18,754 nucleotides of DNA from NCBI GenBank assembly GCA_028278625.1, contig JANQDY010000282.1, positions 1-18,754 of the forward strand. The letters are read 5' to 3'. Made by a program: the position numbers and the translations under genes. This stretch comes from Thermodesulfobacteriota bacterium (lineage in GTDB: Bacteria; Desulfobacterota; DSM-4660; Desulfatiglandales; Desulfatiglandaceae). Positions within the stretch are counted from its first letter, which is position 1. Each line of letters opens with the position of its first letter. This document shows positions 6,751 through 14,052 of this stretch, one piece after another. The notes below the pieces were generated by a model. The model searched no databases. It saw only the letters and a program-made list of their open reading frames with translations, and was not told the origin of the DNA.

Positions 6751-7125
6751 TTATTTGAGGTTTGATGTGTTGTCACCTGCCGGATCTTCGCCGGAAACAA
6801 TCCGTCGCAGATCCCTTACCACGCTTTTGGCATTACCGGGTCCTTTTCCGATGCGACCCAGTCGTTCCCATAACTCGTAGGGGATTTTCTCGTCGTCATA
6901 ATCAATGATCATGGAACGGGCAAAGGTGTTGATGCGCGTGCCCAAAATGCCGGGAATCCGTATGGGCTCTTCCGTGCTAAACTTGCCGTTCAGGGCTTTT
7001 ACACCCTCAAGGGAGATTTTGAGCCGGATGCGGCCCGGCAAGTGGTGGGCGATTCTGACATGGGGCGCAATCCGCAACAGCCCGTCCATGATCTGCTGGT
7101 CACTTAAATCTTCAATGGTTTTCAT
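6751..7125 (-). CDS. Stand-alone HMA-like protein with the GRxR motif (possible FezC-like)
   Basis: The 124-residue soluble protein has one ferredoxin-like HMA-type fold. It contains HHLPGRIRLKI at about 27-37, then PGILGTRINTFARSMIIDYDDEKIP, which aligns with the beta-alpha-beta pattern of metal-binding domains. There is no CxxC, so it probably does not bind copper or zinc the usual way. The same HxxxGRxR signature opens both ATPases in this window (HNIPGRLRIK and HRISGRFRLR), so all three share a common domain ancestry. The ATG overlaps the stop of the upstream ATPase by 4 nt (ATGA), indicating coupled translation. Ferrosome operons encode an HMA-like partner of FezB; that this is the equivalent is inference. 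Confidence 0.7.
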   Translation of the reverse strand: MKTIEDLSDQQIMDGLLRIAPHVRIAHHLPGRIRLKISLEGVKALNGKFSTEEPIRIPGILGTRINTFARSMIIDYDDEKIPYELWERLGRIGKGPGNAKSVVRDLRRIVSGEDPAGDNTSNLK

Positions 7126-9362
7126 CTATGTCTTATCCGTCTCTTTTTTTTTGAGGGAAGCCCCGGTGCCCGCCAATTCAAGAGCCTTGAGGAATTTCCC
7201 AGTATTCCCAGGGTATGCACAATGTGGAGCATACCCGCCATGACCGGCGACAACCAGCCAAAGGCGCCCAGGAAAATCCCCAGCACATTGGTGGAGGTGG
7301 CCAAGTAATAGTTCTGCTCGATGGTGCGAAGGGTTTTGCGGCTCAGCTGCCGCAGGGTCACCAGACGTTCCAGATCGCTGTCCACCAGGGCGATGTCCGC
7401 GGCTTCAATGGCCACCTCGGCGCCGCCGGCTCCCATGGCGACCCCGACGGTGGACTTTGAAAGGGCCAAGGCGTCATTGACGCCGTCGCCGATCATGACC
7501 ACCCGGTTGCCCCGTTCTTCCAGCCGCTCCACGTAATAGGCCTTGTCCTCCGGCAGCAGTTCGGCCCGGTAATCGTCAAAGCCCATGGAACGGGCCAGAG
7601 TTTCCGCCACGGGCCTGGTATCTCCGGTCCCCAGATAGAGGGATGAGACACCGTCTTGCCGCAGCCATTCCAGCACCGCCAGGGCATTGGGGCGAACGGC
7701 GTTGGCCACCACGATGGCGCCCTGAAGCTTTCCGTTCCGGGCCACATAGAGGACCGTGTGACCTTCTTGGATCCGTTTTTGGGCCCTCTTTTTGAAATAG
7801 TTGACGCTGATATGGTGATCCGCCATGAAATGGTCGTTTCCCACCAGGATTTCGTTTCCATTGGTCCGCGCGGTGACTCCGCGGCCCAGAACAAATTCGC
7901 ACACCGCATGGGGCTGCGCCTCGATGCCCCGGGCCTTGGCCGCGGTCACCACTGCCCGTGCCATGGGATGCTCATTGTGAATTTCGGCAACAACCGCGGT
8001 TTTGAGGATGTGATCACCGGTCTGCTTCGGCGCCCTGGGAATGACCTCGATCACCTCCGGAACTTCAGCGGTCAGGGTGCCGGTTTTGTCGAAACAGAAG
8101 CAATCGGCTTTTCCCACCATCTCCATATGCAGGCCGCCTTTGACCAGCACGTGGTTGCGGGCCGCATTGGCCAGGGCCGCGGTGACGGCGGTGGAGGCCG
8201 CAAGGACCGTTGCGCAGGGGCACGCCATGACCAGCATGACCGTAAAGGCCCGAAGGGGATCAGCGGTCAGGACAAGAGTAAGAAGGGTGGCCGCGGCCCC
8301 CAGGCGAAAAAGGCGGCCCGCCAGGATGTCCGCCTGCTTTTCCGCCGGGGCCCGGTTTTCAATGGCGTCTTCCACCATGTGAAGCACGCGGCACAGATAG
8401 GTATCGTCTCCCACCTTTTCGGCTTTGACGAAAATGACCCCGTTTTGTACAATGGTGCCGGCAAAAACCGCATCGTTCTCCTTCCGGATTTCCGGTTCTG
8501 CCCTGCCGGTAATATGGGCTTCATCCACCAGGGCCTCACCACTTTCCACAACCCCGTCCACCGGAATTTTTTCGCCGGTATGCACCGCCAGAAGATCTCC
8601 TTTTCGAAGTTCATTGACCGACACCTGGACCTCCACCCCGTCCACCATCACATAGGCGTCTTTGGTGGCCACCTGAAGGATTTCGCTGATGGCCTTACGC
8701 GACTGCTCGGCCACGTAATCCTCCAGCAGCATGCCCACCCGCAGAATCCAGATGACCTCGAGAGCCGTCATGGCCTCTCCCAGCAGAACCGCCAGAACGC
8801 AGGTCAAAGCCAGAAACGGAAAAAGGCTCAGGGCCTTTCCCTGCCGAAGGTCCGCCAGTGCGTGCCGGAACAGGGGAATGGCCGCCACCAGGGCAACACC
8901 GGCCACCAGGGAAAAGGGGCCTTGGGCGAGAGGCGCTTTGAAGATCACCCGCCGGATCAGGGCATAGCCCACAAAAACCGTGATGGCCACCACCCCCAGC
9001 ACACGCCCAAAAAACGATTTCCGATCTCGAGACTTAGGCAACGGATGACACACCGGGCATTCCAGCCCGCACGCGGCCTGGTCTTCAGGTGCATCCTCAA
9101 CAGCCATATGAAGGGGCAATACCGCCAGCAACTCCTCCACCTGCGACAGCAACCGTTCCGATGGGATTTTTTCGGGGTCGTATTCCAGGGTGAGGCTTCC
9201 GTTTGCAGAGCTGCTTTTGGCATGGATCACCGCCGCCTCATTGGAAATCTCATTCACCAAGAACTCCGCCTTTTCCTTCTCAAACCGAATGGCCGGAATC
9301 CTCAGCCGGAAGCGTCCTGAAATCCGGTGTCTTATGGTATATTGCTTTTCATTTTTGTTCAT
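7122..9362 (-). CDS. P1B-type heavy-metal ATPase (CPC motif) with altered TGE and DAP motifs
   Basis: The 746-residue ATPase has an N-terminal HMA-like domain lacking CxxC but carrying HRISGRFRLR. A linker holds Cys98, Cys102 and Cys105 with His106, a possible metal site. Two membrane helices (about 118-170) follow, then an actuator domain, a CPC motif at 381-383, DKTGT at D425, a conserved HP (NEHPMA) and GDGVNDA. Two core motifs deviate. The actuator reads HITGRAEP at 283-290, where TGE is expected, and the hinge reads GDGVNDALAL where DAP is expected. The missing Glu normally drives dephosphorylation, so turnover may be slow or the role may be regulatory. The CPC motif points to a transition metal, but specificity cannot be read off. 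It heads the block that includes the HMA-like and MamC-like genes. Confidence 0.85.
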   Translation of the reverse strand: MNKNEKQYTIRHRISGRFRLRIPAIRFEKEKAEFLVNEISNEAAVIHAKSSSANGSLTLEYDPEKIPSERLLSQVEELLAVLPLHMAVEDAPEDQAACGLECPVCHPLPKSRDRKSFFGRVLGVVAITVFVGYALIRRVIFKAPLAQGPFSLVAGVALVAAIPLFRHALADLRQGKALSLFPFLALTCVLAVLLGEAMTALEVIWILRVGMLLEDYVAEQSRKAISEILQVATKDAYVMVDGVEVQVSVNELRKGDLLAVHTGEKIPVDGVVESGEALVDEAHITGRAEPEIRKENDAVFAGTIVQNGVIFVKAEKVGDDTYLCRVLHMVEDAIENRAPAEKQADILAGRLFRLGAAATLLTLVLTADPLRAFTVMLVMACPCATVLAASTAVTAALANAARNHVLVKGGLHMEMVGKADCFCFDKTGTLTAEVPEVIEVIPRAPKQTGDHILKTAVVAEIHNEHPMARAVVTAAKARGIEAQPHAVCEFVLGRGVTARTNGNEILVGNDHFMADHHISVNYFKKRAQKRIQEGHTVLYVARNGKLQGAIVVANAVRPNALAVLEWLRQDGVSSLYLGTGDTRPVAETLARSMGFDDYRAELLPEDKAYYVERLEERGNRVVMIGDGVNDALALSKSTVGVAMGAGGAEVAIEAADIALVDSDLERLVTLRQLSRKTLRTIEQNYYLATSTNVLGIFLGAFGWLSPVMAGMLHIVHTLGILGNSSRLLNWRAPGLPSKKKRRIRHR

Positions 9363-9393
9363 TTTGAGGCCATCCGTTCCTTAAAAACAGAAT

Positions 9394-10140
9394 TCAATTC
9401 ACCCGTTCGGCCTGGATCACCTGGAACCGGCCATCTCCCAAATTTACCAATTCCGCTGCAAACGCACTACCGTCTACCGTCAGCGCGGTCGGTATGTGCA
9501 AGCCGCCGTCTTCCGCAAGATAAGAAACCGCCTCAAAGGCGAATTTATCGATCATGGGGAGAGATGCCATGTTGGAAACCGCTTGGGGCCGAAGGGCCTT
9601 TTTGAAGAAACCCATTTCTTCTTCGGAGGCGGTTTTGGTTTTCACGGCCGTTCGGTAGGAAAAGAACGTCTGTGGGTAGAGCCCTTCCCGGGCCGTTACT
9701 TTCCAGGCCTTTGTTGTTGATTTTTGGACAAAGAAGAAAATGGCGTCTTTGAGGGTCAGGTGGGCCCTATCCGTTGCGCCGGGTACGATGAGCAGATCGT
9801 CATGGGACCACCCCATGATCTCAAGGAAAAGCTCCTCCGGCCCGTCGGTGGTCCAGCCCGTATAGATCCTGATGTCATCGGAAGGGATGGTTTTGTCTGC
9901 AAACTGTCCCGCCAGAACCTGTAGTGCCCGAAAGCAAAGGCATCTGCAGATGCAGACCTTGCGCTTGCCGTTTTCAACCTCGATTTTGACCTCATCCAGA
10001 TCATACACAATGGTATTTCCACCGGACTGAATCGCCAACTGATTGTCTGAAATGGTATCGGCACAAACCATTGTACCGGTGAAGAGCACCATCAGCAAAA
10101 GGGCCGACGGCACACACAGATATCTAAATGGAATTCTCAT
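9394..10140 (-). CDS. Secreted protein with CxCxCxC motif, distantly FmdE-like
   Basis: The 248-residue protein begins with a signal peptide (cleavage probably near VCA at 25-27), so it is expected in the periplasm. Residues 61-80 contain CICRCLC (Cys63, 65, 67 and 69), then RALQVLAG. After that come YTGWTTDGPEELF and a segment with ATDRAHLTLKDA. The order (Cys/His box, Arg-Ala-Leu helix, TGW/TTDG strand) resembles FmdE-type proteins, named after formylmethanofuran dehydrogenase subunit E, which often bind metal. I hold that as a tentative match. Its ATG overlaps the kinase gene by 17 nt with AAGGAG before it, so the two are translationally coupled. It may deliver a metal or ligand signal. 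The four alternating cysteines are unusual and could bind iron, copper or an iron-sulfur unit. Confidence 0.55.
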   Translation of the reverse strand: MRIPFRYLCVPSALLLMVLFTGTMVCADTISDNQLAIQSGGNTIVYDLDEVKIEVENGKRKVCICRCLCFRALQVLAGQFADKTIPSDDIRIYTGWTTDGPEELFLEIMGWSHDDLLIVPGATDRAHLTLKDAIFFFVQKSTTKAWKVTAREGLYPQTFFSYRTAVKTKTASEEEMGFFKKALRPQAVSNMASLPMIDKFAFEAVSYLAEDGGLHIPTALTVDGSAFAAELVNLGDGRFQVIQAERVN

Positions 10141-10999
10141 TTACACTCCTTTCATCTTCTTTGGATAAGGGGAAAAACACCGAAAAATGGGTTCCCTTCC
10201 CCTCTTGGCTGTTAACGTCAATCCATCCGCCGTGGCGCTGGGCAATGGTATAGACAATGGCAAGACCGAAGCCGGAGTTGCCCCCACCGTTTTTGGTTGA
10301 GAAAAACGGGTCGTAGATTCTGGGGAGGACTTTGGGTGAGATCCCGGGACCCGTATCCGAGACCGTAAGAACGGCAAACCGGCCTGGTCTGGCATTGCCG
10401 TGTCCGATGCAGTCTTGGGCCTGCAAATGGACTGAAGCCGTTGAAATCAAGAGGGCGCCTTGGCCCGTCATGGCTTCAACGGCGTTTTTCATCAGGTTGC
10501 TGACCACCTGGCAGATCTGGGAGGCGTTTCCGGTAATGGCTGGTAAATGGTCTGCGAATTCGGTTTTCTGTTGAATTTGTTTAGGAATGCCGGCTTTCAT
10601 AAGTGCCACGCATGATTGGACTTCACTGTTCAGATCCACCATTTCGGTGGGCCATTCGTCGGTTTTGGAGAGCGCCATCATATTCCCCACCAGATCGGAT
10701 GCCTTGCGGCATACGTCCACGATCTGTCCGGCCCGGCGGTTCGTCTTCTCATCCGTTGCGGCGTCCCTGATCAGTTTCGCATTCACGCCGATCACATGCA
10801 GGAAGTTCTTGAAATCATGGGCCACCCCGCCCGCCATGAGGCCGATGGATTCCATCTTTCGGTCATGGGTATACTCGGCCATGACGTGACCCACCGCATC
10901 CATATGAGCGTTCACTTCTTGAAGCGACCCGTTGATGGTTCGGGACAAGGATTCCAGACTCATTTTCAATTTGCTGATCTGCTCTTCAATATGCGCCAT
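10124..10999 (-). CDS. Soluble histidine kinase without sensor domain
   Basis: The 291-residue protein has a short helical N-terminus (1-45) with no membrane helix or PAS domain. Next is the phosphoacceptor box GGVAHDFKNFL with His61, then an HATPase domain: N-box NLMKNAVEAM (Asn172), DTGPGI (215-220), the DPFFSTK F-box, and GFGLAIV (243-249). All catalytic motifs are intact, and the HDFKN box resembles NtrB/PAS-type kinases that act on NtrC-like regulators. No response regulator gene is in the window. The start ATG 10999 has CAGGAG 7 nt upstream. The input is likely to come from a partner protein through the coiled N-terminus. Its coupling to the secreted CxCxCxC protein and position before the metal ATPases suggest it controls this cluster, but the target is unknown. 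Confidence 0.85.
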   Translation of the reverse strand: MAHIEEQISKLKMSLESLSRTINGSLQEVNAHMDAVGHVMAEYTHDRKMESIGLMAGGVAHDFKNFLHVIGVNAKLIRDAATDEKTNRRAGQIVDVCRKASDLVGNMMALSKTDEWPTEMVDLNSEVQSCVALMKAGIPKQIQQKTEFADHLPAITGNASQICQVVSNLMKNAVEAMTGQGALLISTASVHLQAQDCIGHGNARPGRFAVLTVSDTGPGISPKVLPRIYDPFFSTKNGGGNSGFGLAIVYTIAQRHGGWIDVNSQEGKGTHFSVFFPLSKEDERSVNENSI

Positions 11000-11210
11000 G
11001 GGAAACTCCTGCAGACGCGTCTCCGGAAATCTTGTGTGCTTTTCTGAGGATTCCCGGTTTTGAAGGAGGGGGCGACACTTTGTGCTTGAAGCAAAGTGCC
11101 CCCCGTCCTCTCAGGCCTAGGAGGAGAGAGAATGTAGGCCTAAACCGGTACCCGTCCCCCATGTGCGACGATATTCTCATTGGGAACGGGCGTTATTCCA
11201 GAAGAATGAA
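11000..11210. other. Intergenic region with two strong hairpins between porin and kinase genes
   Basis: The first hairpin spans 11067-11105: a G/C-rich stem continuing into ACTTTG paired with CAAAGT around a short loop. The second pairs AGGCCTA (11113-11119) with TAGGCCT (11135-11141). Neither is followed by a clear T-run on the minus strand (TCCTTCAAAACC follows the first), so they are imperfect terminators or RNA-stability elements at the end of the porin transcript. No obvious promoter for the kinase gene was recognised. Confidence 0.45.
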
Positions 11211-12344
11211 TTAAAACTCGGCGGTGGCCCGGAGCCCGAAGATCCAGCCGCTGGGGTCATCGCCGCTTGTATTATAGGCGTCTTTCATGTACTGAATATC
11301 GCCGGTAATGGAAAAGATGTCGTTTAAGGCGAACCGGCCGTAGACTTCAAAAACGTCCGTCTTGTCAACATCCACGTTGCCGCCCCTCAAATGACCGTAC
11401 CCCAGTCCGATATTGTCCTGTTCACGGCCCCAGAGATTTCCGCTGATATTCACGCCGCCGGTATAGATATCCTTGTAGTCGATGGCCGCCTCATCGTCCT
11501 GAAACCCGAACCGGAGCCAGAGCCCCACAATTTCCCCCAACTGCTGGTCAAAGGAGAGAGTAAGTGCGCTTAACCGTTCCTTCTTGTTGGCGGCCACGTT
11601 GCTGAAATCGCTGCTGGTGGTATCCAGGAGTATGCGATAATTTCCTTCGCCCAGACCGAAATCAACGGTGTACCCGAACTGTATACCGTAAAAATTGTAA
11701 GGTTCATCGAAATCACCTTCTTCGCCGTTACTTCCCAGGGCCATGACCACGCCCCTGGCGGAAAATGCGCCCAAATCCCACTCCACGGCACCGCCGATAT
11801 CGAAAGACGGCAAAAAAGAATGGGGTCCGTTTACGAGGGCCGTATTCATAAACTGGGTGTACTCATCGTTGGCAAAGGCGTTATCATCCAGGTAATCCGT
11901 GGCGTCAATAATGCCGCCCGTGAGCCCCAGGGTGTGGCCCTCGCTAAAGCTGAATGTGTGCTTGTACCAGGCCGTGAGCAGGTAATCCCGATTCCGGCCG
12001 TTAATGTCTTTGTAGTCATCCTGCACATTTCCACCCCATGGCGGAATGATAAAAGGGGACCGGCCTCCGCCGTCCAGCCCGTTTCCCGCTCCAAACCCAA
12101 ACTTCACAAAAAGCTCGTCCGAGTCCGTGGGGGTGTAACTGACCTCGGGCTCGAAAAGGACCAGGCCTCTGCCCTCATTCTCAAAATCGTCGGGACTTAC
12201 GCTCTGGTACTGCCAGACGCCGGCGACAATGCCGCCCACGGAAAACTTGTCGTTTATATCGTACCCAAAGCTGTTTCCGGCCAGCAGGAGAATCCCGCAA
12301 ACCGCCAAAAGACAGGTCACACGCAGCTTTTTCATTAAATCCAT
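11211..12344 (-). CDS. OprB-like outer-membrane porin
   Basis: The 377-residue protein begins MDLMKKLRVTCLLAVCG and has a signal peptide ending near NSFG (about residue 27). The mature part is rich in alternating aromatic/polar strands and ends in phenylalanine (RATAEF), the beta-barrel insertion signal. Segments such as FIIPPWGG, GIIDATDYLDDNAFANDE and a long series of amphipathic strands match the carbohydrate-selective OprB-type porin family. It would form a passive channel in the outer membrane; the substrate is not known. The start ATG 12344 has AGGAGG 9 nt upstream, while the earlier in-frame TTG would place the ribosome site inside the gene. It is preceded by a structured RNA candidate and may serve the iron operon, or simply be adjacent. 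Confidence 0.8.
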   Translation of the reverse strand: MDLMKKLRVTCLLAVCGILLLAGNSFGYDINDKFSVGGIVAGVWQYQSVSPDDFENEGRGLVLFEPEVSYTPTDSDELFVKFGFGAGNGLDGGGRSPFIIPPWGGNVQDDYKDINGRNRDYLLTAWYKHTFSFSEGHTLGLTGGIIDATDYLDDNAFANDEYTQFMNTALVNGPHSFLPSFDIGGAVEWDLGAFSARGVVMALGSNGEEGDFDEPYNFYGIQFGYTVDFGLGEGNYRILLDTTSSDFSNVAANKKERLSALTLSFDQQLGEIVGLWLRFGFQDDEAAIDYKDIYTGGVNISGNLWGREQDNIGLGYGHLRGGNVDVDKTDVFEVYGRFALNDIFSITGDIQYMKDAYNTSGDDPSGWIFGLRATAEF

Positions 12345-12360
12345 TTTGTTCTTTCCTCCT

Positions 12361-12447
12361 TCATTCAAATTTTTTTTGTTTTGGCGATAATACGTTGATA
12401 ATATGGTTCAAAAGATCACAAAACAGCGGCTTGGGGCCGCCATTCAC
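12361..12447 (-). CDS. Possible 28-residue leader peptide upstream of the porin
   Basis: On the minus strand a perfect anti-16S match AGGAGGTGA (within 12458-12470) precedes a GTG at 12447 that opens a 28-codon frame. The frame ends with TGA at 12361-12363, directly before the AGGAGG of the porin. The spacing (about 12 nt from the Shine-Dalgarno core) is long and the peptide (VNGGPKPLFCDLL...) has no known relative. An out-of-frame ATG gives only 11 codons. The small hairpin GCGGC-CCCAA-GCCGC lies within it. A translated leader that couples to the porin is possible but unproven. Confidence 0.2.
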   Translation of the reverse strand: MNGGPKPLFCDLLNHIINVLSPKQKKFE

Positions 12448-12480
12448 TCGGTTTTCTCACCTCCTCCCTGACCAGAAAAT

Positions 12481-12568
12481 AAAAAGGCGCAGACAGGTCT
12501 TTCCCTGAAACAACCAGGGTCCCGTCGCGCCTTCACTTGCCCGGCCTTTTATCCGGGCCCGTAAGACC
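12481..12568 (-). ncRNA. Structured leader RNA with intrinsic terminator, copy 2 (candidate riboswitch/attenuator)
   Basis: On the minus strand GCCCGG (12558-12553 with 12544-12539) forms the first hairpin. AAGTGAAGGCGC (12538-12527) follows. GGCGC pairs with GCGCC (12490-12486) in front of TTTTT, and a CCCTG/CAGGG hairpin sits inside. GGTCTT (12568-12563) can also pair with AAGACC (12501-12496) inside the terminator, so an antiterminator or pseudoknot is possible. The layout and the exact 12-mer match 609-692. It lies 34 nt past the last feo gene and about 136 nt before the porin start. It could be the feo terminator, a porin attenuator, or both. Confidence 0.55.
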
Positions 12569-12601
12569 AATACATTCCGGCTGCCGCTTAACGGCTACCG
12601 G

Positions 12602-12805
12602 TTATTCGGTTTTGTTTCCGTTCCCCGTCTTCTTAATGATCGGAAACGGCTGTTCATGGTAAGCGGGCTCGCTTTTTTGGGTGCCGCCGCAGCCGGGGCA
12701 TCCCGAAGCCCCATCCGGGGGCCTGAGTTTGGCACGAAAATGCCTGAAAAGATAAAAGGCGGCCGCCAATGCAATGATGCCGACAATGAGATAGTCCACG
12801 CCCAT
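12602..12805 (-). CDS. FeoB-associated Cys-rich membrane protein
   Basis: The 67-residue protein has one N-terminal membrane helix (about residues 4-20, DYLIVGIIALAAAFYLF), then a basic stretch and a CPGCGG motif (36-41), then a polar tail. This is the pattern of the small FeoB-associated Cys-rich membrane proteins found next to feoB in many bacteria. The cysteines probably bind or pass on metal at the cytoplasmic face. The chosen start is ATG 12805, which overlaps the stop of the preceding gene by one base (TGATG); a GTG one codon earlier is also possible. It is the last gene of the feo operon and is followed within 34 nt by the terminator-like RNA element. Confidence 0.75.
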   Translation of the reverse strand: MGVDYLIVGIIALAAAFYLFRHFRAKLRPPDGASGCPGCGGTQKSEPAYHEQPFPIIKKTGNGNKTE

Positions 12806-14052
12806 CACCTCTCTTCCGGTTCAATGAGGTTTATGATGATCAGTCCGTAAAACCCCGTAAAAAGGACCAAAGCCAGGTCACACCAGTTCCGGCGGAAGGA
12901 GATCCGGCGATAGCGCATGATCGCCCCTCCCAAAAGAAGCGCCATGGCGATGCCGATCCATGCACGGGTGCCGTTCCATACCGGCAGGAAGGGAGCGTAT
13001 CCCGTTGTCCGGTCGGAAGTCTCCACATAAAAGGGAAACAGAACCTTGAAGATGCGATCCCTTACCTGTTCTCTTCCTGAAAACATGGCCCGCTGGTAAC
13101 GGGCCACCACGTTGTATTGATGGTCCATGGCCGCGGCGGTGATTCTGTGGTCGTCCGAGTAGACGGCGGTCCTGTAAAGCGGATTGATCAGGAGTTTAAA
13201 ATCCATGGTATCGGGATGGTAATTTTCCAGCGGAAGCCTGATGAGCCTGTAATTGTCGTGAGTGATGAGGTAAAGTTCACCGGTTTGGGTAAGCAGTAGC
13301 CCTCGAATCTCCTTTTTCCGGTTCTCGCTCACCTTGATGTGCCGAATCCCCAAATCCTGGGGAATGGGGGTTCTGACCACCACGGGATGACCCTTGACAC
13401 GCTTTACATGGAATAGGGCGTTCTCTGCATCCATGACAAAAAACCCCTCATCAAAGGGTTTCAGGATAGATACCTTGCCCCATATCTGCTTGGCGGGAAA
13501 CTGAAATCCTTGGGCTTTCAGCGCCTTTGTGAAGTCCCCGGTCAGGGTTTCATCCACCTGATTGGTGTCCACGTTGATGAACTCCATGCGGCTGTTCATG
13601 CGAAAGGCATCCTCCGGGAACCTGAGACGCGTGACGCCGGGCTCGGATTCCAGCAACGGAAACACCGGGACCCGCGGCATTCGGTCCCCTATTTCCCGGG
13701 GCTTTAATTGAAACACCTGGCGCCCCTTTTTCATGTCAGCGCGTGTAAAGGTGCGATTTCCGATGGTCATGGGAAGCTTTCCCCATAAATCCATGTTCTT
13801 GTAGTAGATAAAGGGGATCAGGGATTCAAACTCGGTTCGGCTGTAGTCCTTTCCGTCTTCATCCCGGGTGACGAACCGATGGCCCTCACCCACCATTTCC
13901 CGATAGACGAATTTGTTGATGACCGGGCTGAAAAAGAGCTGGGTCTTCCCCATCTTTTTGTCAAAGAGTAACCAATAGAGGGCCGGCATGAAAACGCTCA
14001 TGACCACTACCGCCAGCAACAGAAGGGCGAATCGTGACAACCGCAGGGTCAT
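12805..14052 (-). CDS. DUF4857-like membrane protein
   Basis: The 415-residue protein has one helix at about 9-29 and two near the C-terminus (about 357-378 and 388-407), with a large extracytoplasmic region between. That region contains FFSPVINKFVYRE, a WGKLPM segment, and several short strand repeats (GEGHRF, GELYLITH, HQYNVVARYQ) that look like beta-propeller or sandwich strands. The layout is that of DUF4857 proteins, which in other bacteria neighbour an ABC transporter and DUF4198 proteins, exactly as here. Function is unknown; the domain may be the outward-facing partner of the ABC permease. The ATG overlaps the permease stop by 4 nt (ATGA), so stoichiometric co-translation is likely. 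Confidence 0.65.
   Translation of the reverse strand: MTLRLSRFALLLLAVVVMSVFMPALYWLLFDKKMGKTQLFFSPVINKFVYREMVGEGHRFVTRDEDGKDYSRTEFESLIPFIYYKNMDLWGKLPMTIGNRTFTRADMKKGRQVFQLKPREIGDRMPRVPVFPLLESEPGVTRLRFPEDAFRMNSRMEFINVDTNQVDETLTGDFTKALKAQGFQFPAKQIWGKVSILKPFDEGFFVMDAENALFHVKRVKGHPVVVRTPIPQDLGIRHIKVSENRKKEIRGLLLTQTGELYLITHDNYRLIRLPLENYHPDTMDFKLLINPLYRTAVYSDDHRITAAAMDHQYNVVARYQRAMFSGREQVRDRIFKVLFPFYVETSDRTTGYAPFLPVWNGTRAWIGIAMALLLGGAIMRYRRISFRRNWCDLALVLFTGFYGLIIINLIEPEER

Noticed and set aside
7656..9320. A 554-codon open frame on the plus strand
   Set aside because: It is antisense to the complete P1B ATPase; composition (His/Gln/Arg-rich, no family pattern) is that of a shadow frame produced by GC-biased third positions.
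1610..9362. Magnetosome gene island
   Set aside because: Only a MamC-like protein is present; no mamB/M, E, K, O, P or Q genes are visible.
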